NCBI GenBank assembly: GCA_038030265.1
Contig: CM075938.1
Span: forward strand, 52,631,189-52,695,188
DNA: 64,000 nucleotides
Direction: 5' to 3'
DNA from: Corythucha ciliata
Taxonomy: Eukaryota; Arthropoda; Insecta; Hemiptera; Tingidae
The translations under genes were made by a program, and so were the position numbers. Each line of letters starts with the position of its first letter. The first letter of the stretch is position 1. A model generated the notes under the pieces. It was not told the DNA's origin and ran no database searches. It saw only the letters and a program-made list of their open reading frames with translations. This document shows positions 36,501 through 48,500 of the stretch, piece after piece.

Positions 36501-39500
36501 CCTAGACCATAAAAAACGTCCTGCGCAGGTGCCAGGCACGATCAAATGACCCGGATTTTTCATACGGTGGCAGAAATTGGCAGATTCGAGGACGAAATTG
36601 ACAGTTTGTGAGGCGAAATTGGCAGTTTTAGAATGATATTGTTATAGTTTTGACGACAAAATTGACAGTTTTGAATGACGAAATTGACCTTCAAAGGACA
36701 AAATTGACAGTGTTAGATCGATAATGATAGTTTTAACTAGAAATTTTCAGTCCCCAGGACGAAATTGACAGTTTTTGAGACAACATTGACAGTTATTTAT
36801 GACAAAATAGACAGTTTCTCGGGTGAATTTGACAGTTCCCTGGCCGAAATTGACAGTTTACAGGACGGAATTATTTTGAGATTTTCAAGAACTCGACTGT
36901 TTCAGGTGAAGGGGCCCAAAAACCTCATGTTGTGAGCCGGAATGGTCTGCTGCTGAATCTTGAAAACAAGTTTTGTGATCTTCTGTTATGTAGGAGGAAA
37001 TTGACAGATTCCAAGTCATGACTGTCAGTTTCTGGGGCGAATTGAGGGGTTTTTAAAGACGAAATTATCAGTTTTAAGGATGAAATTGACACCTCGACCG
37101 AAACTGACAGTTGCCGAGGGAGGAATTAAGAAAATCCATGCGGTCTGAAACCCGAATTCTCATCAGTGACGGAAATTGCAATTTTTTAGTGCCTGATTAG
37201 TCGTTAGGGTATGAATCATCAGTTCAGGCATTTTTTTAAGGCATGAATGGTCAATTATTTGGTCATTATTGGAACGCGAGTGGTCGTTTTTCAAGGCGAA
37301 AATCTGTCAGTATCCATTGTAGGGGAGAGGGGGCATGAATTGTCATTACGACCAGTAGCCCGTTTTAGGGCTTGTCCAGTCTGTTCTATCGCTTTCAAGG
37401 GACGAATTGTCGTTGTCCCTGACGCTTTCCAAAGAGCGCGAATGACCAGTTTGACCATTTTTAGACCGAAACTTTGAAGATTGAAATGTTTAAGGCGTTT
37501 GGTTATTTCAGAGCACGAATCGTCAGTTCATGAGTTCAGCCATTTTCAATGGCCCGGAATGGCTTTTTTTGGCCATTTTCAAGGTGCGTGTCGTCATTTT
37601 AGGCATTTCCAAGGCGCGAATCGTCATTTTAGCCATTTTTAGGGCGTGCATAGTCCGTTTGACTATTTCCAGGGAACGAATCGCCCGTAAAGTCAATTTT
37701 AGGGTGCGAACGCTTAGTTTAGCAATTTATAAGGCACGAATCGCTAAATTCACCATTTTTCGAGTGGTTCGAACGAGCAAAAATTTGTTTTTGGCGCAGT
37801 GAAATCCGTGAAATTGCTTTTTTAGGTCCAACCAGGAGCAAGACACATTAGGCATTTTATGGCATGGATCGTCAGTTAAGGCATTTCCAAGACGCAAACT
37901 AATAGTTATGCTATTTTTAGGGCCGAAATCGTCCGCATTTTTAGCCATTGTCCAGGCGTGGTGGCTGTTTGTCCATTTTTGCACTACGAATGGTAAGTTT
38001 CGCCATTTCACTGGCACGAATTAGCACATTCAACCATTTTTAGGGCGTGAATTGCTGGTACGAGTTGTGTATGGCATTTACAGTGCGTAAATAGCCAGTT
38101 TTCAAGGCCAGGATCGTCAGTTTAGACATTTTCAAAGCGTGAAGGCTCAGTATGGCTATTTCTGACGCGCGAATGGCCAATTTTGGCCTTTTTCAGGACA
38201 TGAATCATCTGCTTTCTGCTTAGGGATTTTCAAAGCGCGAATTGTCAGTTAACCATTCATCGTAGGCCGCATAGAGTCAGTTTTACCAATTTTATGGGGC
38301 GTGAATAGCCAGTTTGGCAATTTTAACGCTGCCAATATGGCATTTCCTAGGGCATGAATCCGTCATTTTAGTCAATTGTATGTTACGAACTCAATTTTGA
38401 CATTTTCATTGCGTGAATTATTAGTTTAACCATTTAGAGAACGCAAACAGTCAGTTCTGCCATTTTTTAAGGTGCGAATAGTCCATCACGCCATTGGATG
38501 CGAATGGTCAGCTTGCCATTACTAGGGCGCAAATTGTCGGTATAGTCATTTATAGAGAGTGAATAGCCAGTGTGATATTTTCAGAGCATGAATCGTCAGT
38601 TTTTCCATTTTTAGGGTTCTCAAAGTATGTTGGGCCATTTATGATAAGCGTGAATCGTCAGTTTTGCTTTTTTAAGAACGCAATCAGTCCCGATTTTGGA
38701 ATATTTAGGGCAGGAATTGTCTGTTTAGGGGTTGGCGGAGCGTGAATTGTTAGTCAGATTGGCCACTTTTAGAGCGGGAATCGCTAGTTGTAGCTCGTGA
38801 ATGGAAGATTTAGCCAGTTTCATGGCGGGATCATGATCTTTTCATGAATTTTCAGGGCTGCACGAACCGTCAGTCTAGCCACTTTTAGACCGCGTGAAGT
38901 CCGTTGGGCTGTTTTTTAGAGCGGTAAGTGCCAGTTTGCCCATTTTTAAGGCATTTCAAGGTGGAATAGGCAGTGAATTGATCGCAAATTAATTTTATTA
39001 GAGCGAAGGACACAATTTCATAAGAATCTCCCTTGACTAAATCTTGGATCCGCGTCTGTACCCTGCGATATTTTGTTATTTAAAAACAGCCAGAGCCATG
39101 AAATTTCTCTTTGAAATGAGCCAGTACGCTCATTTATCCTTTAAAAAGGTGTGAAATCCCGTTAAATTGGCTTGTCTTAAGAGAGCCAGCCCCACGAAAT
39201 TGGTTTCTGACCTACGAAATCCTACAAATTTGGTCTCAAGAAGTGCAAAACCGGCAAATTTGGTTATTGAAGTAGCCAAAACCACGAAATTGGGTTTTGC
39301 GTTGTGTTCAATCCGTGATATTTGGACATCGAAAGTGTCTAATGAGCGGCATTGCATTCATAAAGAGTCAACCCCGTGGAAATTGGCTTTTTAGGGAGTC
39401 AATTCTGTGACATTGGTGTTTTGAGCGAGGAAAACCTTTGAAGTTCGTTCTGAGAGCAAAAATCCACAAAATTTGTAATTTGACTTGATCTTTGATAGGG

Positions 39501-42500
39501 AGGGGGGGATCATGAGGTCAGGGCTAAGCCGCTCCAAACATTTTACCTCAAATCCGCCCCTGGAGGACCCCATGTGTGAGGTTGCAATCCTCAGAGAACG
39601 TTAGTCCTCCATAAACGGGGGGGGGGGGAGGCGACTCACACGTACGTGCGTACACTCACATAACAACAAGAAAATAACACGTACAAGCGGATCACCCATC
39701 TTTAGAATGTTCATACCTGTGTTAACACAAGCCAGAATCTTGACAAATTGGTGGGCGGTCATATTGGTGGATGGGAAAGATTCCCAAATTAGTCCAATAA
39801 TTGATTAATAAAACAAAGAACCTCGCTTGGTTTCCGATGTATTTAGTTCAGAAAAACCTATCGAACTTAAAATCATAGTGAACGTGAGTTGAGGCACACG
39901 CCAAACACGGTGGTTCGGTCATGCTGGTGGCCCACCAATTTGTCCAATACACTACGGACGAATTGGTGGCTTCTTCCACCAATATGACCGCCCATCCATT
40001 TGTCCGATACACAACGGACATATTGGTGGGTGCAGGAATTTCTTCCATCACCGCACCCACCAATTTGTCCGCCCACCAATATGTCCGGACCCCACACAAT
40101 AATCGATAGCACTGGAGCACTGGGAAGCTCAGGGAGCTCCTGTTAATAGCGCCAAACCAGCTTCAAATGGCGACTTTTTTTCCATGTCATTGCCAAGATT
40201 TATAATATTATTTATGACTTTTTGTTCCTAATGTGTTATATGAATAAATGTCGAAGAATCTCATGGGGGGGGGGCATCGCCCCATGGCCTTCCCCCTGGG
40301 ACCGCCACTGGCTCTGATGAGGCAGGCTATCAGGCCAACCAGGAGGGGGTGGCGGGTTCAGAAGTTAGACGCGTCAGAAAGCCTGAATTAGGGCGTACAA
40401 AGGACAAATGTGTGCGCGGTTGAACCACCGGTTGACGTCGGACAACAGCGGTATGAGGGGGCTCAGGGCCAGGGCCGTCTTTACTGAAGTTGGGGCCCCG
40501 GCCCGGGATAACAACGGGGCCCCTCCATGCTACGTGGAGGGGGGGGGGGCACTTCGTGGCTTTTTTTTCTTTTAGCCGCGAACCAGGGGCGTACAGCCTG
40601 AGCGGGGCAGGGGTGGGCAGTTTCCCTCCACTAGTCTCTTGTGAGTCTGGCTCACTAATGGTGAATTCCACCACCGGGAGCTTGGTTGGAGTTACCAAAC
40701 TCTAACATTGTTTACATAATTTTTTTTTTGTGTTAATACTGAGTTAACGTAACTCAAGCTTTAACTCTCGATGGTGATATCCACCATAAGAAACCAATTT
40801 ATCGGATTTCACTCACTAAAATAGAAAATTTCAACAATTTTTGCAGCTGATAAAACAATTTCACGGCATGGCCTGATAAAAAGATACAATTTCACGGGTT
40901 TTGTGCACTAAAACCACAGCCGCAGGCAGGCGGACATCGCTGGCCCTCTCTGGAGTCGATAAAATAGGCTGTAACTATAGTGACGTCGCGAAACGCTTCG
41001 GCAAAATTGGGGCCCAAATTTTGAAAATCTCGCACCTTACCCACATTTCGCCCAATTGGCATTTTAAAAGAGCATTTCTCATTCAAAAATAAAACTTTCG
41101 TGGATTTCGATCTCACAAAGCCAACCGTGGTGATGAAACAGTCGATTCCCGAGTGGCCTTCCTCTTCTTTATGGTTTTGGTTACATCGATGGCTAGAATT
41201 TGCGGTTTTCTCCCCCTGTAACCCTAAATTTCGGAGATTTGGCCATTTAAAAAATAAATTTTGCTGGTTTAGCCCTTTCTACGCTCAAAATTTGTGATTT
41301 TAGATTTTACAGAACCCAATTTCCGGCTTTTTTCACTCGAAAGTTGTATGACTGTGTCCCTATAAAGCCAATTCCGAGGCCACCGGCCCTTTTCAGCACA
41401 TTGAAAAATCAAATTTCGCAGGATTGGCTCCATTAAAAGCCAATTTTTTGGGGTGACCCATTCAAAAGTCCAATTTCACGGAGTTGAAAAAAAAAGAAAA
41501 AATCACGCGTTTCAGGTTTTAATAAGCAATACCGTAAAAGTAAAATGTTGGACGGTTGGCCCATCAAAAACCATTTTCGTGGGGGAAGAAAATCGTCAGT
41601 TTGGCCCACACAAACAAGCGCGGATCCAGGGTCGGCTTAAGGAGGGGGGAGCCATGACTCCAATCGGCCCCAAAATAATGAAAATTTAAAAATGGACAAA
41701 ACCGCGTATTTTGAGGTTTAACGACACAGGGAACTAACAATTTCCCACTCAAAAATGACAATTTCCTTATAAAATTGACTATTCCCTTATGAAACTGCCG
41801 ATTTACTCGTGAAATTGACACCTTTAAAACTGAACATTTTCTCTTAAAATCAACCAGTAGTTCATAAGCTTAAGAATTCCCGTAAAATTGCAAGTTTTCT
41901 TATGAAACAGGCAATTCCTTTTGAAATTGACAATTTCTTCGTGAAACTGACAAGTTTTTTCATGAAACGGACAATTTCACTACCTACTCATAAAATTTCC
42001 CTTGGTGAGGCGTTTCGTATAAATTTTCCCCATTGACGTGGCCTTAGAAATGGCGATTCGCGTGAATGTTTCCTCGAATGTTGCGTTTTGCCCACAGTGA
42101 AGGCATTCTGTGTTAATTCCTCTTTGAATGCGACAATTCTCGTGAATACTGTCTGTAGACTGTGCAGTTTTGCATGGATTTGGACCATAATGAACGCCCG
42201 AATGTGGTCTTACGCTTAAATATTGCCCTGGATGTGACGTTTCGCTCTGAAATGGGGAACTTTTCATGTTAATGACGCCTTCATTATTGCGTTTTACGTG
42301 AATTATTTCCCATTTTCTGCTCCAAATAGATAATTTTCTAATGAAAGCAACACAATTTTTTATGAAATTGACAATTCCTCATACAATTTGCGAGTTACGC
42401 GTGAGCGTTTCCCCCAATGTTCTTGCGTTTTGTCCACAAAATGGGGCATTTCGCGTAAATGTTTCGATTGGGCGAGCCGCGGCCGTTTCAAAACAGTTTT

Positions 42501-45500
42501 ACTCTCACCGATGTGATGTTTCGCGTATATTTTGACCTTGGCGTGGCATTTCGCGCATCAATTTCTCGGATTTTCGCTCACACACACACAAAAAAAAAAC
42601 AATTTCGGGGACTTTCGTTGCCGGATAACCACTTATTTCGCTGGGCCATCCCCCCGATCTGCATTGGGACACCCGGTGAAATTGGTTTTCGCCGGGCGTT
42701 TGTCACGGACGTGTGTCAGGCTCACCCAAAAAAGCGCAATTTGGTTGTTTCGCCGCATCAAAAACAAAATTTTGCGCTGTTAACCTTTTCGAAGTTATTG
42801 TTGCAAGTGCCTTCGCGGCTGTACTTAACTCTACCCCCTGCCCCTTAATGTGCAGACACTTTTCTGCTTTCGATCCCTCTCGTGTTCTAGCTTTCAGCTC
42901 CTCCATGTGTGAAGGAAGTCCGCCAGAAATAATAGGAAGCACGAACTTCGAATTCGATTCCTCAGGAAGCCGCCGCTCCCCCAACCAGACCATTGGGGAG
43001 TAAATTGCTCCCCTAAGGTTGAATGCAGTGACCTTGCACGTGGGAGGGGGGATCGCGGATAGTTTGAAGTATTCCTGCCCATGGTTGGTCCTAAACTCAA
43101 CGCTGGTGTTTTTCTCGTTGTTCCAGATTCATTTACCGCATGTACGGTCTTGTCTCTCGAACGAAAAAATACGAAAAATTGAACATGACGGTTGTTTCCG
43201 CGTTCCGTCAACAGGTTGAACAAAACCCCGACAAAGTCGCCTACATTTTCGGAGACACTCGATTCACGCTGAAAGATGTAAAACAGTGACTCTCTTTTAT
43301 AAAGTTTGTCCAAACCCCGAAGCTTTAAAATTGACGCGATCGTTTGTTCAAGGTCGAGGAGTACAGTAATAAAGTGGCCTGGGCGTTTTACGACGCGAAT
43401 TACAAAAAAGGCGACGTCGTTTCACTTATGATGAGCAACTGTCCGGAATTTGTGTGTATTTGGCTTGGTCTGGCCAAATTGGGCGTTGTAACAGCTTTGA
43501 TTAATACAAATTTGAAGGGGACGTCCCTGCAGCACTGTGTGAGTGCTGCCCTTTGTAAAGCGATTATCTTTTCGGACGATATGAAAGAAGGTAAAGTGGT
43601 CGGAAAACTCGAAACCTGCCCCCTCCCCTCCGTATACTAACGTTCTATTTTTAGCTGTTTATGAGGCGCTGAGTGACGTACAGATGTACCAATGGTCCGG
43701 TGAAGTCACCAGAGATAATGTCATCAATTTTGGGAAACTTATTCAACAAGCGAGTAGTGCGCCGACGCCTTCCGTCGATCTAAATTACGCCGATAAGTTG
43801 CTATATATTTATACATCGGGCACTACGGGCCTACCAAAACCGGCCATTCTACCCCATTCTAGGTAGTATTTTTTTTGTCTTTTCAATACCTACCCGTGTC
43901 CTTTTGCTAGCATTGATTTACCGTGTTTATTTAGGTACATTTTAGCAACAATGGCGACAATGTCCTTGTTGAACGTTCAAAAGGATGACGTCATATACAA
44001 TCCTCTTCCATTGTATCACACGGCTGGGGGTGCCCTGGGTGCTGGTCCCGCCCTTTTAGAAAGCATCACTACCGTTCTCAGGAAGAAGTTTTCCGCGTCC
44101 TCCTACATTGAAGACTGCATTAAATATAAATGCACGGTAAAACTTGTGTTCGCAATTTACTCGCTTTCAACATGAAGACATCAATGTTTTTATGTTTTTT
44201 TTAGATCGGTCAGTACATCGGAGAAATGTGTCGATACATTTTAGCTTCCCCACCGAAACCGACGGATACGCAACACAATTTAAAATTAATGATCGGAAAT
44301 GGCCTGAGGCCGGCCATTTGGGCCGCTTTTATTCGCCGATTTCAAATACCAAAAATAACTGAAGTCTACGGTGCAACGGAAGGCAACGTCAATATCGGTG
44401 AGTTTGTCGATGAGTGAATGTAGTGGGGTCGGGGGGGGGGGAGATTTCGAGAATGATGTTGGTGGTTTTACCCCAATAGTCGGTTTGGGAGGCTGCCCTT
44501 TTGACTTGCACTCCGTACCATGGGCGTAGCCAGAGAGGAGGGCAGGGGTGGGCAGTTACCCACTTCTAGACTTGAGATGGAAGCTGTAGGGCGTGGGGCA
44601 GTCGATGGGAATGACTCACTAATAAACTAATTTCTCCGATTTCGCTCTTTAAAAAACCAATTTCATGGATTTGCTCACTAAAAAAACTATTTTCGTGGTT
44701 TTCACACGGTCAAAAAAACACATTTTCGTGGGTCTGACCCACTAAAACTCCGATTTTGCTCACTAAAAATCCTATTTCGCAATTCTGGCTTGCTCAGTCG
44801 CTAATTTCACTGGTTCCACCCGGTAAAAAACAACGTTTGTGAATCTGGCTCACTAAAACCCAAATTTCGTGGATCTTGCTCACTGAAAATCAAGTTTTGC
44901 TGATAAATTTTGCGCCTGCGCGAATCTTACCCGCTCGCTGAAAACCATTTTTGCAAATTTTGCTCACTAAAAAAAAAATCTCATGATTCTGGCTTGCTAA
45001 AGCGCCAATTTCGCTGGTTTTACTTCCCAATAACCATTATCGGGGGTCACGTGATTCGGTTAAAACAACCAATTTCGCTCACCAAAAATCATTTTCGCAG
45101 GTTACATTCGTTCTGAAAACTAATTTCGCAATTCTGGCTCGCTCGCTAAAAAAAAAATACATTTTTACCGGATTTTGTACACTGAAAAAACCATTATCGT
45201 GGCTCTGGCTCACTAAAACCCTGATTACGTCCACTAAAAAACCAATTTCGCGATTCTGGCTCGCTCTTAAAAAAGAACATATACGCGGATTTTACTCATT
45301 AAAAGACGATTCTCGTGATTCCGGCTCGATACAACGACAATTTCACCGGTTTCACTCCAAAAAAAAAAACCATTATTGCCGGTCTCGCTGACTAAAACCT
45401 CAATTTCGCAGATTTTTCTCACTGACCAGTTTTGAAATTCTGGCTTGCTCAAACTCGTATGTTACGGATTTCGCTTGATTAAAAAAACACCATTTTCTCG

Positions 45501-48500
45501 AGTCTGACTCTCCAAAAACTCAATTCCGTGGGTTTGGCTTGCTGACAAACCAATTTCGTGGGGTTACATTAGTGAAAAACCCCCTAATTTTCCGCGAAAT
45601 TACAAGTTTCTGGTTATTATTTTCGCGAAATTTCGAGGGCACCAGTCGGGGGGCCAAGACAACCGATTCCGTCACGCTGATGCCTGATTCTTGCATCAGA
45701 AGAAGTTTCGAGTCTTCATTTCAGCAAAATTGCAAATTCCGGGTCTTGGTTTCGGGGAAAATGCAAGTTTCAGTTCTAAATCTCCATGAAACTGCTAGTT
45801 TTCAATTGTTTTAGTGGGCGCGTAAAAGGCTGATGAGGCCCGTACTCTGAACAAAATTGCAACATTGGGGGCGAATATGTGCGTAATTGGATGTTCCCGG
45901 GCATATTTTGCGTGAAATTGTAAGTTTCAGGTCTTAATTTAAGTGGAATTGCCAGTTTTGGGGGCCATTTTTTTTAGAGGTCGTGAACTCTGGGCTAGCC
46001 GGCCCTGAATACGCCTACACCCTGATGAATATCCGTGTAATCGCACCATTCGGATGGGGAGGGCCTTTGAGTTCTATCAACATCGAAAATATGTCTAAAT
46101 TAACCATTCGCAAGCCAAAAACTTCCAAACTGACTATTTGCGTCCTAGAAATATCGAAAATAGCGATTACCGCTCTGGAAATGGCGAAACGGCCCGAAAA
46201 TAGTAAAACAGACTATCATCACCTTGAAAATGGCCAAAATGGCTTGGCGAACCCTAAAAATGAATAAACTGACGATTTGTGCCCTGAAAATATCACACCG
46301 GCTGTTCCACTCACTGACCATGAATTTGTGCTTAGAAACGGCAAACTGACTATTTGTGAAACTTTACAGGCTCGGTCGGAGCCAACTTCCGCAGTCCGAA
46401 AATAAGATGAGAAGTTTTGTGTTTGTTTTGAGGCACAGGTCATTTCCCAGGAGCCGAATTTCAACCTTTTTGACCTCATCATCTGTTCTGCTCGTCAGCT
46501 TTTCAAAGTCCGAATCGGAAAAAGTAAACGTGGTGTCGTCAGCATAGAGTGTAATTATCGCGTCCATCCAAGATGGCCAGTCATTTTATGAGCACCAAAA
46601 ACAGGAGAGGCCCGAGTATTGATCCTTGGGGAATTCCGTGCATGACGGCCAAAGGCTCCGACGAATCGCTCTTAAAGTGATCCACCTGGCTACGCCCCTG
46701 TAGATAGTCTCTTATGATTTCCTAAGCCAGTCCTCTCAGGGCCGTCTTTATTCAAGTTGGGGCCCCGGGCACGGGATTACAGCTGGGCCCCCTCTTTTAC
46801 CGAATTTTATGATATTCTAATTTCATGGGTTTTGCGCACTGAAAATCCGTTTTTTCAGGCCTGACTCACTAAAAAAATATGTTCAATGATTTCGCACTCA
46901 AAGAACCATTCCGCGGATTTTTCTCGCTAAAATCCCATTTTCGTGGTTTTGGCTCACAGAAAACCCAATCGCGGTTGTTCCATTGCTGAAAAACCAATTA
47001 ATGCGGCTGTTTGTTGCTGAAAAACCATTCGCCTCTACGACTGAAGAGTCCAGTTTGGGGGACTAGAATATCGCAGCTACCATCCCAGCCCCCCTCCCCC
47101 CAGGGGACGAAAATACCAAGTTTAATTCCAAAAATTTCATTTTCTGGGGAAAAAATCGCCAGTTATTCGACCGAAATTCCGAAATAGAATGCAAAAAAGA
47201 CAGTTTCACAGCAGAGATGTTAGGTTTTCACGGTTCAAGACCCTTTAACTGTTTATAGTTTAGTTTCGGGGGTCGAATTGACGATTTTTCGCGTCGATTT
47301 ACCTCGCCTAAATAATTGATGAGCTACTGAGTTTTCTTTCTGGGAACTAATCCCCGAATATGAGCCTGCAATAGGCACTGGGTTGCATCTGGCTTGTTGT
47401 CACGTGAAGCTGCCCACCCCGAGATCGAAGGCTGGCTACGACCCTGACCTGAACTAGCGATTTTTCCTCTATAACACAAGATCACAAGAATTAGCGTTTT
47501 TACTTCCAAGCTCTTTCTCAATTTTAGATATTTTTACAATTTCTACCCGCGATTAGAGTTTTCTTAACTTAAGCTGTGAATGAGCGCTTTTCCCCCATTT
47601 TTGCAGCGAGTTAGCGATTTTTTTCAATTTAAGGGTGCCGGGCTGATTTTTGCGTGCGTCAGTGAATTAGGATGCCCCGCAAATTATCGCTTTTTCCAAA
47701 TTCAGCCACGCATTATAGAGCTTTTTCGAAATTATTTCACATTTAGTCATGTCGTGAGTTACGACTTTGTCTCAATTTTAGCCGCGAATCAGCGATTTTC
47801 TCAATTTAAGCAGTGAATTAGCGCTTTTTTTCTACACTGCCAGCGAATAGGCGATGTATTCACATTTCTCATTATTAGCACCGAATTAGAGCTTCTTCTC
47901 AATCTTTGAAACTGCCTCCAAAAATCACGAAACGGCGTTCTCCCAATTCCAGATTCAAATATGAGCACCTTTTCTATGTTTTCGGTCAGGAAAAACATTT
48001 TTACAACCCACCCTCAAACTTCCGTGTACGTTCTAACATGTCTAGATTCCATTTCGTCCAGTCCATCGTCCTTTCTCGTTCTTTCGCACATAAACTCCGT
48101 TTGGGTTCTAGTTGGTCCTAACATCTGATCAGTTTGATCAACTAACTCCCTGGGTTTTTATGGGCCGAAAGCGGGTCCAAAATGGGAATTTTCAAAGGTT
48201 TTGAAATTTTCATAAGGATGTGGGGTGTCGATTTTCATGTAATTTCAAGCCGGATTTGGCTTTATTCATGAATAATAAATCCACGTGTAAAATTTGCAGC
48301 GTTTTTAGCCGTGAATTAGCACTTCTTAATTTTGGCCACGAATATGCGGTTTTATCACATTTAGCTATGCGAGTTGGCATTTTTTCCTCATTTTAGCGGC
48401 GAATTAGCAATTTTTCTCAAATTTAGCATTAAACTAAGAATTTATGCGGTTGAAATTGATAAAAATCACTAATTCGATGATAAAATGGGGAAAAAGCGCT

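Noticed and set aside
37530..37802. 90-residue open frame on the + strand with repeating ARI-type peptides
   Set aside because: The frame follows a 30-bp tandem array; 30 is a multiple of three, so open frames with repeating peptides arise by chance.
42459..43003. Overlapping frames on both strands just before FATP-B exon 2
   Set aside because: No similarity to FATP or other families; exon 1 and exon 2 join in phase without them.
46014..46140. Array with regular spacing as a possible CRISPR
   Set aside because: Repeats are degenerate, have no unique spacers of constant length, and lie in an intron of an animal gene.
44520..46700. TIR pair GGGCGTAGCCAG (about 44522) and CTGGCTACGCCC (about 46687) as one element
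   Set aside because: The ends mirror each other, but the flanking bases do not match as a target duplication; they may belong to two different insertions.
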